Assembly (NCBI GenBank): GCA_003290165.1
Contig: QNQO01007572.1
Location: forward strand, 1-64,000
Reading direction: 5' to 3'
DNA from: Berberis thunbergii
Lineage: Eukaryota; Streptophyta; Magnoliopsida; Ranunculales; Berberidaceae
Length of the DNA stretch: 64,000 bases
The notes under the pieces are model-generated. The model was not told where the DNA came from. It was given only the letters and a program-made list of their open reading frames with translations, and did no database searches. Position numbers and translations under genes: made by a program. Positions 21,031 through 32,870 of this stretch are shown here, piece after piece (within the stretch, counting starts at the first letter, position 1; every line of letters begins with the position of its first letter).

Positions 21031-22952
21031 TTAAGATTAATTGGAGATACTATCAGGATGCAATATGTTAAAACAAGCGCTTTTTGGGAGGCAACCCAGT
21101 CATATTTGCTTTTTCTATTCCATTATTTTTTTTCGTTATCTTTGTTTGTTTGTTGTTTTTCCTTATTTACGTCTTTCATTGCATATGCTTTACACTTTAA
21201 ACATTGGGGACAATGTTAGGTTTACGAGGGGAAAAACAACCTTGTTTTGTTTTGTAATCGATTTTGGTGTTAGGTTAAGAAAACAAAAAGTGACAGTCCA
21301 TAAATAAATTTAAAAAATGTCAATTTTTGTTTTCTTTGTTGATATTAATGTCAGTTGTTTTCAAGGTTAACGGTAGTTGGAAAAAAAATTTCATAGTTGT
21401 TTTGAGTCTTAAGATACTTTCTAACACAATGATGAGATTTTGTTTTTGATTGCATGACTTTAAGGTAATATATGAGCATAATTTGAGTTTGCATTATTAT
21501 TTGGTTAATGCTTATTCATGGTTATCATATACAAATCACATGTAATCAATTGGGTAATTGGTACTCATAGCATGCTTAATTGAATTTATCTCAATATAAC
21601 CCTTTTGTGGGATTTTGAGCCTATTGTTCCTTGATTCTGAAGGTTTTTAATTAATTCATCTTTCATTTTTTTGTCCATAATAATTCGTTGCATGATCTCA
21701 TATTTGTTTGCTTTAATTGCTACTCGGATTGCTTTCATAATTTACAACTAAAAACTAGATCTTGTATCAATTTTGTTCAAAGCATTATATTGAACTGCAC
21801 GACATGATAACGACACCTAGTTTCCATCATTGCCAAATAAGCCTATGTCCACAATCAATTTTCTTTAGGTTAATCCCCATTGAGCCTGTCATTAAGCCTT
21901 TTTGTTTCATTACCCTCATTTTTCATACCTAACCTAATCGAAAGAGTGAAGCATAATTTGATTTGCAGAGACTTTATTGTAGTTCAAGTTATGTTGAAAA
22001 GAATGTGTGGGAAAAGGCCCTTATGGTAGATAGTTCATGAAGAAAAAGTTGCCAAAGAAATAATGTTTTGCCAAAAAAAAAAAATTTGTTACAAGATACA
22101 AGCCAACGTCTATACTCATTCAGTATTTCAGTACTACACAGATAGTTCAATTCTTTTCGTTTTCAATAGATACAAAATAATGATTGAAACTCTTTATTAT
22201 TACTAGGCCACTATTTCCCTTTCCTATATTAGCTAATGTATTGGTGTTGCATTTACATTGTAAGTCTTGAACCATGTGATTCCTTACTAATATCTCTAAT
22301 TTCATTGCATGCTTTCACCATTTCCTTAAGCCATTTGTAATTTCTTTATCTGTCCTATTTCTTCCATTGACCCCTTGCCCCATTACAACATGATTTAAGA
22401 CCTTTTTATTGAGTGTGTTGTGCAATGTTACTATGTAAATATTTGAATGAGGTATGAGTATGTGAAGTCACTAGCTCTTGCATCAAGTAGTAGCATTCCT
22501 TCCATGAGATCAAATATTTGAAAAAAAAATAATAAAAACATAAACATGTAAGTAAATGTCTTTTTTTCTTGTTATATCATATTTGAGCAATTGCTTTCAC
22601 TATTACATCAATCATTTCACATAAGTAGAATAGGAAGAGTAATTTTACCAAATAATCTGTAAAAAGAAAAAAAATGCATTCAGTGATATTTTTAAGTTAA
22701 TTCTTTTTGGTACGTGTTTGAGTTTCACATGTTGCATGAATTAATTTAATTGTGAATTTTTATCATTGCTATGAACGTGTATTATTTTTTGAATGATGTG
22801 AACCTTACCTTGTGTTTATAAAGAGTCTTAATATGTCATGATCCGTTGAAAATCTCTGAAACAAATGTTGAAAAATTTAGGTTGAGTCATTCAGTCTTTT
22901 AATTTTGTTTCTTTAGTCTTGAGGACTAGCAAAAATTAAATATGGGGAAATT
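21031..22952 (+). other. Athila-2 3' region and polypurine tract
   Basis: Noncoding, collinear with 9363-11191. It holds the hairpin TTGGG-AGGCAA-CCCA (21084-21098), a GGGGACAATGTT box near 21207, decayed equivalents of the polypurine 13-mer near 21220 and 22000, and the terminal tract ATATGGGGAAATT just before the 3' LTR. Confidence 0.75.
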
Positions 22953-24724
22953 TGATTACAGTATAATTATGTAATTTATTATTATATTTCACCATATTTT
23001 CTTAGATAGTAAGTTTTATTTTTTTTTTATTAATTATGTTTTTGTGTTTATGGAGGTTGTAATAACATAATTTAAAAATAGTAGCTAAAAGATGCAACTT
23101 AGATTGAATTAGGAAGACTTGTGCAAAACAAAAACTGCAAAACAATGAAAACTTTTTTTTTAATCCCTTAACCCCTTCCACATCAGTTGTTGCCAATTAG
23201 TTCAATCTCGTAACCTATTGATACCATCCGCTATTGCTAGCAATCTCACACCTTTGGCCAAATAAAGAAACCTAAAAAACACATTTATAAAGGGAACAAT
23301 ACCAGCTCTCGAGAGATCACTCATCCCTACTCATCCTCCATCCACAGTCACGCACGAATCACCCCACTTGCTACCTCACAGCTGCCATCACCCTAAATCC
23401 ATCTCATATAGATACAGACATCACCTTCATCATTTTTTGCCTCCATCAGTCACTTCGCCATCAGCATCCACCATAGAACTTGTTTTTGCAACCACTGATC
23501 TCCCCTTCAATCGACCCCACCCTCATCTCTCTCCATTGAACACCCTTTTTGCAGCATCAGATCCCTCGACATAGTTGCCCGCTCCTGTCGTCTTCACTCG
23601 CATCATCCAGACGCATCACAACCACTGTCACTAGCTTGATTTCTTTCCCATCTCCCTTGAAGCACCACAACACCAAGAGGAGATTGCATACCTTTCTCAC
23701 CGCCTGCTTCTCCCTCTGATGGTGACTCTTTTCATCGCCTTCTTCCAGATCGCAACCCCTTTATTCAGTTACAGTGAAACGGATAGAAGGAACAAAGCAG
23801 CGATCATAGAAGAAGAAGTGTTTTTGTCCTCTCACGCGGTATCTGCACCCACACGTATTCTATCCACCACCAGCACGTAGTTGACAATGTTCTATTTCCT
23901 CTCCTCCCTTTCCTTATTTTGGCTTCATATTAATTATGTATTGTGATTCAGACATGATTAATTAGAAGCCCCGAACATGTATTTATGGATTAATTAGATT
24001 CAATCTTTCCTTGCTAATAAGTGAATGTGCTTTGATTAACTGTTTGATAGAGAATTTATCTTTGTATGTTTGTTAAGGTGACCAACTTAGTAAGCATGCT
24101 AGAGTATAAGAGAGTTTCACCTAATTGTTATAATCTTATATTCACAAGGAGTAAATATCAATGAACGTTAGTAAGATTAAGTTAAAGTCGAGGTTAAGAA
24201 CAAGATGTTGTTTATACTTGTAATCACATATTCAATGTTTATATTTTCCATTGAATTTAATGATCTTAGATTGTTTATCTAATTTTTCGTTTCTTATTAG
24301 ATAGCATGAAAATAATAGTTTTAAAGTGACACTGAGTTTAATTCAACGAATTTGGGAAAATAAATAAGGATAATGTCATGCTATCACGGTTAATCTTGGG
24401 CATTGTCATTCATGAGTTAGTAAAGAAATTATTGGAGTTTAGTTCATGAGCATATGTTTGGCATGTGGAGATAGAACCCTTAGCTATCATCTACTCCTTA
24501 AGTTTTTATTAGTCTGACAGTAATCTTCTTAGTAATTTTTTTAGTTTCAAATTAGAAAAATCCAATCCCCAACATTTTCTTGTTTAGTTTATTAGTTGTC
24601 TTTTAGTTACCCTTAGTGTTTGTTAGCGAGTTCTCTAATCCTCAGTCTAGAATGATCCATACTTATTATTTACTACAACTAGAAAGCTGGGTATTAAGTC
24701 GTGTGCTAGTAAAATATTGCATCA
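22953..24724 (+). repeat. 3' LTR of Athila-2
   Basis: A 1.77-kb LTR starting TGATTACAGTATAATT and ending GTAAAATATTGCATCA, collinear with the LTRs of Athila-1 (for example GAAGCCCCGAACATGT and AAGCTGGGTATTAAG). It includes an extra tract near 23160-23270 not seen in Athila-1. Confidence 0.85.
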
Positions 24725-24729
24725 GTATT

Positions 24730-25846
24730 GAATATTGAAGCTCTTCGTAATCCTTTTGGTACTATGGAGTATAAATATTCCTTGAAAAACCCTTTTCTTT
24801 GATAATTCATCCCTAACCTTTCTCAAAAGCATAGGGATATGGTACATATAATTGAGTAATTAATGGGTAGAATTGGTGGTTATTAGGCTAAACAACAAAA
24901 TGTTAACATAACAGGCTAGAAACTGGTTTCAAGGGTAAACAACACATAGAGTAAACTACGAGGATTAAATAGACATGAAAGACATAACTTCATTTTCTGA
25001 AATCGATATGGTTTTTACGCCTTGGATAAACTTCAGATTGAACTCTGGTGAAATGATTCAACTTTAATTTTATTCTCAATATCCGACAGATAAACAATAA
25101 AAATATAGAGATCATGCAACGAGATAATGTCTAAAAAAGAAAAAAAAATTGTTGACAAAGTATTAGCTTATGACCCTCAAAAGAAAAAAGGCTAAAAATT
25201 TCACTGGGTTCAAGTCTCTATTAGTATTCTTTAAGCTTTTTAGAAATTAGTGCACATTTTCAACTAAAAATGAACATCTAAGCCAAAACAACACTATTGA
25301 TGTAACCTAGCATAAAATGTCTAACAAATCACTTACGACAAAGTACTAAACTTAAAAGTTGGGAATCCTATGCGCATATTTATATGCAATTGAGATTTAT
25401 TAGAATGTTTCTAAACACAGATAAATCCTAAGATTACAAAGACCAAAACATTTTATTTATTTTTTGTACTTTGAAAATTTTGAGTATGTTAACCTAAATT
25501 TTGGAAAATCATGTAAAATGAAACATCCCCCCTTGTGTACACCTTGTTGCAGGTTTGGTTTAAATGTGTTGTTGCCGGCACACATCTTAGAGGTCTATAT
25601 AACCTCACACCTCTGTTTATTTTGGAAAATTTGATTACAAAGAAAAATAAAGTTCATTTGAAAATATAGGTGAGTTCAAATTTTGTTATCATTAAGGTCA
25701 GGCATTGACTCAGATTTGTGTCGAACGTCTTTGTCCCCAAGTTTACTTCCATAGATCTGAATGGTGTGATTGGCGCAATGAGTCTCAAACCTATTCCCAG
25801 CATCCAAAAACCAGTGATGGTGGTGTATTGAACCCCTTCGCTAATT
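24730..25846. other. Unassigned spacer
   Basis: AT-rich with no recognised coding or repeat structure. The right end leads into an RNase H-like reading frame. Confidence 0.35.
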
Positions 25847-25958
25847 GATTGGGTCGTTGTGAACATGGATGGTTCTTTAAAAGATAATGTCTCGATAGGT
25901 GGCGACATTTTGAAAGATCATCGAGGTCACTGTATCACTACTAAGTAGATATATTTTG
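25847..25958 (+). pseudogene. RNase H-like fragment, left half
   Basis: The plus-strand frame WVVVNMDGSLKDN...ILKDHRGH resembles the start of the plant RVT_3/RNase H domain (usually W.K.N.DGS...GG..RD..G), including the first catalytic Asp. One stop lies just before the copia insertion. The right half resumes in the same frame after the element, at 32568. It may be the end of a LINE ORF2 or a stand-alone RNase H-like pseudogene. Confidence 0.65.
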
Positions 25959-26400
25959 TGTAGAATATAACCAAATAACTTAAAACTCTAGTTGATTCAA
26001 TGGAAACAAAAGAAGAATAAAAATATACCTTGATCCATAGCGATTTCCCTTTTGATTGTGATAAGTTGGACTTCCGATTGATTCAAGCGTATAACTTTAA
26101 AATCTCTGTTGAGAGGATACAGAAACAATATAGAGACCTATCTTTTTCACGCAACGCTCAATTGGGGACCAACCCATATTTATAATGCTCGTAAGTCATA
26201 ACCCTATAACTTACGGGCTGTGAATTTTCAATTCTACCCCTCATTGAATAAGAAATTATATCTTAATTTACACCATATTATTTAATAATACCTTATAGTC
26301 CAACACCTCTATTAGATCACATATTAGATGGACTATACTTTAAGATAGCAATACACATTGTATTACATATGTGTACCCACATTATTGGGTTTTTCCAGCA
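25959..26400 (-). repeat. 3' LTR of the copia element
   Basis: 442 bp. On the minus strand it begins TGCTGGAAAAACCC and ends ATATTCTACA. Confidence 0.92.
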
Positions 26401-26415
26401 ATCTCCCACTTGGGC
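26401..26415 (-). promoter_or_regulatory. Copia polypurine tract
   Basis: Minus-strand CCCAAGTGGGAGAT directly precedes the LTR start TGCTGG. AAGTGGGAGATTG is typical of plant copia elements. Confidence 0.85.
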
Positions 26416-26795
26416 CACATATGTTACCTTTAAATGTGTATAACCTTATGAGCTCAAAAATTACTATCACAAGTAAAAGTATTCCTAACAATCTCGTCCA
26501 TTGACTATACTGATATAGGATTAAAGTGATTTTCGTTACATTTAGCGTAACTAAATCCATCAATAGTCTCATATACCAATATAATCAAATGACATAGATC
26601 AAACATGGATGCAGAGCATGGAAATTACATGTAATGTGATCCAAACATGCCTATTTCCAACTGGTCCAACTTTAATCTTTAATGAGATCAAACATATAAT
26701 AAACAGACAATTGACTGAATACTTTATTTCTCCAGAAAATACTAAATTACACCAATGTGCCCAAGAATCTATCACAGAACAGCAAAAAACTCCCA

Positions 26796-27365
26796 CTAAA
26801 CCATGATGTCCTCATGTGATATAACACCCATATGAGTGGTGTGCTCATGAAAGACCTTGGGTGGTAATCCCTTTGTAAGCGGATCCGCAATCATGGAGTT
26901 TGTCCCAATATGCTTTATGAAAATCTGTTTATTCACTACTCTCTCCTTCACAACTAGGAACTTTATGTCAATGTGAATTGACCTAGATGAGCTCCTGCTG
27001 TTGTTGGCATATAGAACTGCTGACTTATTGTCACAATATAACTTTAGTGGTCTTTCTATGTCATTCAAAATGCGCAGCTCAGTGACAAAATAACGCAGCC
27101 ATAATCCATGGTTGGATGCCTCAAAACACGCCACATATTCTGTTTCCATGGTGGAAGAAGTTATGAGTGTTTACTTAGCACTTCTCCAAGAAATAGCTCC
27201 TCCAACTAATAGATAAATGTAGCCTGATGTAGATTTCTTACTTTCTTGGCATCCAGCAAAATCAGAATCAGAATACCCTATGATCTCCAACTGATCTGAT
27301 CTCTTGTATGTGAGCATGTAATCCTTAGTTCTCTGTAAATATCTCATAACTCGTTTAGCTGCTTT
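26796..27365 (-). pseudogene. Copia RNase H
   Basis: The 118-residue frame at 26796-27149 carries TEYVACFEASNHGLWLR, then YCDNKSAVLYANN, then HIDIKFLVVKERV and ADPLTKGLPP, the standard copia RNase H C-terminal order. RNase H removes the RNA strand during cDNA synthesis. The upstream part (27150-27365) is readable only with frame changes, so the domain is not joined to RT in one frame. Confidence 0.85.
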
Positions 27366-28422
27366 TCAGTGATCCATTCCAGGGTTATCCATATATCTTC
27401 CAAGCATTCCAACAATGAATGCTATGTCTGGACGTGTACATACTTGCGCATACATAAGACTCCCAACAACTGATGCATAGGGGATCTTTTGCATCTCTAC
27501 AACTTCAAGTTTATTCTTAGGGCACTGTTTAAGACTGAATTTGTCTCCTTTAGATATAGGGGTGTATCTTGGTTTACAATCTTGCATGCCAAACCTTTTG
27601 AGCAATTTTTCTATATAGCCCTTTTGAAATAATCCAAGAATACCCCGAAAATGATCCCGATATATCTGAATCCCTAAGACAATAGAAGTTTCACCAAGAT
27701 TTTTCATTTCAAATTTCTTTGATAGAAATCTCTTGGTTTCGTGCAACATATCTATATTATTAATGGCAAGTAATATGTCGTCAACATACAAACCAAGAAG
27801 ATATGCTTAATCCCATTGAACTTATGATACACACAATTATCAACAACATTTGTCTCAAAACCAAACGAGTCAATTACTTGATGAAATTTGTAGTACCATT
27901 GACAGGAAGTTTGCTTGAGCCCATAGATGGATTTCTTTAGTCTGCAAACCATATTCTTTGGGTCTCCAGTTTATTTAGTTGCACCATATAGATTGTTTCA
28001 TCGATGTCGTCATTGAGAAACGTTGTTTTAACATCCATCTGATGTAACTCAAGGTCAAACTGCGCAACAAGTGCCATGATTGTCCTAAATGAGTCTTTCT
28101 TTGACACCGGAGAAAAAGTCTCTTTATAGTCGATGCCTTCCTTTTGAGTGAAGCCTTTAGCTACAAGACGAGCCTATATCTTTTCACGTTACCTTTTGAG
28201 TCCCTCTTGGTTTTGAATATCCATTTACAACCAATAGGCTTTGTATTTTCAAGTAATGGGACATGATCCCAAGCTTGATTGTCTTGCATAGACTTGTACT
28301 CTTCATTCATAACATCTATCCACTTTTGAGAGTTAGATTCCTACATGACTTGATGGAAGTTGATTGGATCATTTTCCACCAATCCATCATTTTCCTCATG
28401 TTTTTGGAGAAAGACCATATAA
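27366..28422 (-). pseudogene. Copia reverse transcriptase
   Basis: Minus-strand frames give CRLKKSIYGLKQTSCQWYYKF (27952-27880) and then the catalytic YVDDILLA box at about 27790, followed by KKFEMKNLGETSIVLGIQI and SVVGSLMYAQVCTRPDIAF. A frameshift lies exactly at the YVDD box, so the palm is read in two frames. The N-terminal RT portion (28000-28400) is recognisable only in pieces. Confidence 0.85.
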
Positions 28423-28893
28423 TCATCCGGAATAGCACTTTTTTTTTTCTCTCGTGGATCTCCTTAATGGCATTTGATCTTGAGGTTGTTGAGTTTGTTC
28501 TTCTAGAATATTTACTTCAATTTGAGCAGGGAGTTGGTCAACATTGTCCTGTTGAGCTTCCAAATCTGCTTCTTGATCAATGACAAGTATTGGAACATGT
28601 ACATTGTCAAAAACAGTAGTAGGAGTCGAAATTGATTCCTCTTCAAAGACAATGTCTCTTACCTTATTTCTCCCCCAAAACTCGACATCCTCAAAAAACG
28701 TCGTTGTCCTCGTTTCAAAAATGGACTTAATAGTGGGATTATAAATTTTGAAGCCCCTTGATCGCTCAGAATAGCCAATGAAGTAGTTGCTCACTGTCTT
28801 GGAATCCAATTTCTTTTCATTAGGCCGATAAGGCCTTGCTTTAGCTGGACATCCCCAAATCTGAAAATGCTTTAGACTAGGTTTTCTGCTCAT
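28423..28893 (-). pseudogene. Copia integrase C-terminal region
   Basis: The frame carries LKHFQIWGCPAKARPYRPNE, SNYFIGYSERSRGFKIYNP and VEFWGRNKVRDIVFEE, the region after the integrase core in copia polyproteins. An acidic, glutamine-rich linker and RRSTREKKK follow, leading toward RT. The next frame upstream ends at 28954. Confidence 0.82.
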
Positions 28894-28953
28894 CCAAAGC
28901 TCATAAGGTGTTTTGGCAGCTGCTTTAGTTGGTACTCTATTAAGGATATAAGC

Positions 28954-29895
28954 TTATGTTTTTAGTGCTTCTCCCCAAAGTGATACAGGTAAGGTAGAAT
29001 GACTGATCATACTCCTTACCATGACCTTAAGAGTTCGGTTTCTTCTTTCAGCTACACCATTCATGCTAGGTGATCCCAGCATGGGGTACTGTGGGACGAT
29101 TCCACATTCCTCTAGGAATTTAGCAAATGGTCCTAGACGTTGTTTACCTGAACCGTCATATCTGCCGTAATACTCACCACCACGGTCAGACCTGACACTC
29201 TTAATTAGTTTGTTGAGTTGGTTCTCAACCTCAGCTTTGAAAGCTTTGAACATGTCCAGTGACTCAGATTTCTCATGAATGAGATATAGGTACCCATAGC
29301 GTGAGTAATCGTCTATGAATGATATAAAATATTGTTGACCATTCCAAGAAGCCAAAGGAAATGGTCCACAAATATCTGTGTGGATTAATTCTAAGACGTC
29401 TGAAGTTCTGTTTGCACCCAATCTCCTTTGTTTGGTTTGTTTTCCCTTTATACACTCAATACAGACATCAAAGTCTGAAAAATCAAGAGAATCTAATATG
29501 CCATCTGACACAAGTCTCTCCATTCTCCTTTTCGAGATATGTCCTAAGCATTTTTGCCATAGTTGTGATGAATTTCCTTCATTTAGCTTACGCTTAGTAC
29601 CACGTGATTCCACATGCAAGGTTTCATTATCTGATGCAATAGTGTCAAGAAGATATATGTTATCAAATGTGCTTAATGAACCAGTACCAATAATATTAGA
29701 ATTTAATGAAAGACTAAACTGATTATTTCCAAATGAACAACAATATCCAAATTTGTCCAACAAGGAAATAGAAACCAAATTTCGTATAAATGACGGTACT
29801 ACAAAAGTGTCTTTTAGTTCCAAATAACAACCAATTCCTAATAGTAACCTAAAATTTCCTATTGCTTGCACTTCTACCGATTTTCCATCACCCAT
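28954..29895 (-). pseudogene. Copia protease end and integrase core
   Basis: This 313-residue frame begins in the protease flap region (MGDGKSVEVQAIGNF). It passes through the pre-integrase zinc site (LGHIS...CIECIKGKQTK, where the usual first His is Gln) to the catalytic core. HTDICGPF, FIDDYSRYGYLYL and VRSDRGGEYYGRYDG are visible, followed by MNGVAERRNRTL with the catalytic Glu. The protein inserts element cDNA into the genome. Frameshifts on both sides separate it from protease DSG and from the integrase C-terminus. Confidence 0.9.
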
Positions 29896-30841
29896 AAAGA
29901 TGCGTCTTTCAGCATCATTTGTCTTTCGCTAGCTCAGACAACCCTGCATAGAAACACTTATGTGAGTAGTAACACCGGAATCTAACCACCAAGTGTTTCT
30001 AGGTACTGAAGCTAAGTTAACCTCAAAACAGACCAAAGTAAGAAACATACCCTTTTTAGCACGCCATGCGTGATACTTGGTACATTCCTTCTTTGCATGT
30101 CCAGGTTTCTTACAAAAGAAACAACCCTCATTGCCTTTCTGTTTCTTTTGTGCTGGACCCTTAGCAGCTTCATTATCCTTCTTTCGTTTTTGGCCCTTAT
30201 CTTTAGAGGTGCTTGCAAAGTGAGCACTTTTCATTCTGTCTTGCTTCAACTTGTCTTCCTCTTGCACACAGTATGAAATGAGCTCATTAAGAGTCCATTT
30301 CTCTTTCTGACAGTTGTAACTGACCTTAAACTGACTGTATTGTGGAGGAAGTGATATTAAAACTAGATGCACGAGTAAGTCCTCAGACAAATCAAGCTTT
30401 AGTGCCTTAAGTTTTGAAGCAAGATGAGACATCTCCATGATGTACTCCCTAATGTTCCCTTTGCCTTTGTACTTCAATGAAATCAAGCTAGCTAAAAGTG
30501 TGTTTGTTTCAGCCTTATCATTTTTAGCAAAACGTTTTACAAGTTCAGCTAGGAACTCATTAGCATTGGTCACCCTTCGGATATTGCACCCTAAAGACTT
30601 TTGGAATTCCTCGCTTGATGAGCATGAGACTCATGCGATTGGAGCGTTCCCACCTCTCAAAGTATCTCCTGGCATCAGGAGTACTTGCATCTGTAAGAGG
30701 AACAGGTTGCTCAATCTTTAAGGCAAGGTCCAAATCCAAACATCTAAGAACGATTAACATGTTCTCTTTCCAGTCCTTGAAGTTTGTCCCATTGAGCATG
30801 GGAATATTATTTACACCAGTAGATATACTAGTAGCAGACAT
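29896..30841 (-). pseudogene. Copia gag and protease start
   Basis: The gag probably starts at MSATSISTG (30841). The first frame holds NIPMLNGTNFKDWKENM and ends after a frameshift near 30575. The second frame holds NEFLAELVKRF, LKYKGKGNIREYIMEM, a basic stretch, the CCHC knuckle CFFCKKPGHAKKEC, and then the protease active-site box WWLDSGVTTHIS. Gag packages the RNA. The DSG of the protease is followed by another frameshift near 29935. Confidence 0.87.
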
Positions 30842-31915
30842 AGTAGTTGTACAGAAAATAAATGAAATAAATAACATGTTTTCATCATCATTCAAATTGC
30901 ATAAACTTTAAATTCATACAATAGGTAAAACACCATATCAAGATACCTAGCACAACATTGTTATTTAGTCTTTGGACAAAAATATCAATATGTAAGTGGT
31001 ACTCTTCTTACACAACGAAATCGACCTAATATTATGCTTTTCTTTGGACCGACATAATAAAAGCATGGTAAAGTAAACTTTATCACATATTTAAGACTAT
31101 GGATTATCGGGTCAAAACAATCTTCCTTTGGGCCAATTGTTTCACATGGATGTAGCATGCTCACTTATTTAAAATTAACCAATTTTCCTAATAGTTGTTG
31201 CTTTGGCAACCTATTAGTTGAATTGTGTAAATTTTAAATAAGGAACACAATAATGATACATGAAACCAAAATTATAATCTATGTATAAATTTGGAGTATT
31301 AACTAAATTATCGCCTTAATACAATTAAAACATGGGTCTAAATAAAATGTAGCCAAAATTAACTAGGTCCCAATAAAACAGGATAAAGCCAAATTTACTA
31401 ACAGACCCAAGAGTCAAAGCAAAAATTTACTAACAGGCCCAACAATAACAGTAACAGCAACAATAGGCCCAAATATACTAACAAGCCCAACAACAACAGG
31501 CCCAACAGTAACCAGCCCAACAGTGAACAGTCACAATGTATCGAATTTTTTTTTTGTATCATCTATTTCACCGTACACCGAATTGTAATATATACAATCT
31601 TTTTCAACAGTGAACACAATTACAATATAATCACTAAATACAATTACAATGAAACAATGAATACAATTGCAATGAAATCACTGTAGCAGTGAATCAACAT
31701 AAAATATATAATAGCATGAAATCACTGTAGCAGTGAATCAACATATAATAAATAATCGCATGAATAATGATGAAATCACTGTCATATTGTAACAGTGAAC
31801 ATGAAGCAATATAATCAATCACATGAATTAATATAATGAAGCAATATAATGAATCACATAATCAAAATAATGAAACGTTTTCATCTTTATAATTTCACAT
31901 GGAATCAACAGGAGT
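30842..31915 (-). other. Copia untranslated leader
   Basis: About 1.07 kb between gag and the primer site. It contains a short tandem repeat whose units include CACTGTAGCAGTG (31679-31691 and 31723-31735; a third, altered unit begins near 31770). A GGCCCAACA-rich stretch lies at 31430-31530. No ORF is seen. Confidence 0.7.
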
Positions 31916-31928
31916 GGCTCTGATACCA
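31916..31928 (-). promoter_or_regulatory. Copia primer-binding site (Met-tRNA type)
   Basis: Minus strand TGGTATCAGAGCC lies two bases after the LTR. This is the standard initiator-methionine tRNA complement used by plant copia elements. Confidence 0.92.
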
Positions 31929-31930
31929 AT

Positions 31931-32562
31931 TGTAGAATATAACCAAATAACTTAAAACTCTACTTGATTAAATGGAAACAAAAGAAGAATAGAAACATAC
32001 CTTGATCCATAGCGATTTCCCTTTTGATTGTGATAAGTTGGACTTCTGAGCCAAAGGGGTTGTGGTCGAGTGGTTAAGGAGTTGTGGACTTGTTCCACAG
32101 GTCCTTGCTTCGAGACCCACTGGAGGCATCTTTATTTCGGGGTGATATTTCGACCAGTAGGTCGCATCTCGGGAGTAGGTTACGGATCCTATGCTGAAAA
32201 AACCGGCTTGCCTTTCAAAAAAAAAAGTTGGACTTCTGATTGATTCAAGCATATAACTTTAGAATCTCTGTTGAGAGGATACAAAAACAATATAGAAAAC
32301 TATCTTTTTCACGCAACACTCAATCGGGGACCAACCCGTATTTATAATGCTCGTAAGTCATAACCCTATAACTTAAGGGCTGTGAATTTCCAATTCTGCC
32401 CCTCATTGAATAAGAAATTACATATTAATTTACACCATATTATTTAATAATATCTTATAGTCCAACACCTCTATTAGATCACATATTAGATGGACTACAC
32501 TTTAAGATAGCAATACACATTGTATTACATGTGTGTACCCACATTATTGGATTTTTTTGACA
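31931..32562 (-). repeat. 5' LTR of the copia element, with SINE insert
   Basis: 632 bp, of which 190 bp are a SINE and its target duplication. The remaining 442 bp match the other LTR with few differences. Confidence 0.92.
32050..32224 (+). mobile_element. tRNA-derived SINE
   Basis: A 175-bp insert is flanked by the 15-bp duplication AAGTTGGACTTCTGA (32035-32049 and 32225-32239). It has a Pol III A box (GTGGTCGAGTGG, 32062-32073), a B box (GCTTCGAGACC, 32107-32117), a ~75-bp tRNA-unrelated body, and a terminal A run. The other copia LTR has the empty site, which proves the insertion. The family is not identified. Confidence 0.9.
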
Positions 32563-32567
32563 TTTTG

Positions 32568-32645
32568 GCCATGGGACGAACAACATAGCAGAACCGCTAG
32601 CATTTCTTGAAGGGTTGCAATTGTGTCCAAGCTCTGGTAAATAAA
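32568..32645 (+). pseudogene. RNase H-like fragment, right half
   Basis: This continues 25847-25958 in the same frame across the copia target site. GTNNIAEPLAFLEGLQLC matches the RNase H helix with the catalytic Glu (usually TNNIAE..AL.EGL.L). A stop follows after PSSGK. Confidence 0.65.
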
Positions 32646-32870
32646 GTGTTATTTAGACAATTTTTTCTGATGGAACAATGGTTCTATGATTCCTATATCT
32701 ATGGAATTTAAGAGCCATATGGTTGAAAATCAGGAGTATTAGGAAAAAGAAGAAAAATAGCTTTTGAATAAACTTTTTTTGCTTGAGTGACGAAGACTTT
32801 CCTCGAGTGATGTGTTCGACCTTGATCAGAGGATCCTAGTCGTGGGTGCCAGGTTTCCATAGTACCTCTC
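32646..32870. other. Spacer before the LINE ORF
   Basis: No domain recognised. It could be the 5' untranslated region of the LINE. Confidence 0.3.

Larger units (their letters stand above)
19195..24724 (+). mobile_element. Athila-2: older deleted relative of Athila-1
   Basis: This 5.5-kb copy starts TGATTAGAGTATAATT and ends ATTGCATCA. Its target duplication GTATT lies at 19190-19194 and 24725-24729. Internal deletions removed the end of the 5' LTR, the primer site, the first half of gag, the zinc knuckle and most of the protease. The 3' region and 3' LTR are nearly full length. The LTRs differ at many positions, so it is older than Athila-1. It keeps the same protease-spacer to integrase-tail junction. 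Confidence 0.88.
25959..32562 (-). mobile_element. Ty1/copia retrotransposon, complete but decayed
   Basis: The element lies on the minus strand. Its LTRs occupy 25959-26400 and 31931-32562; the second includes a 175-bp SINE plus a 15-bp duplication, and without these both LTRs are 442 bp. The target duplication TTTTG lies at 25954-25958 and 32563-32567. A Met-tRNA-type primer site and a polypurine tract are present. Coding order from the 5' end is gag, protease, integrase, RT, RNase H, which defines Ty1/copia. Frameshifts in gag, protease, integrase and RT make it inactive. It was inserted into an RNase H domain. Confidence 0.93.

Noticed and set aside
32050..32224. A genuine tRNA gene
   Set aside because: A and B boxes are present, but there is no tRNA cloverleaf end; the A tail and 15-bp duplication show a SINE.
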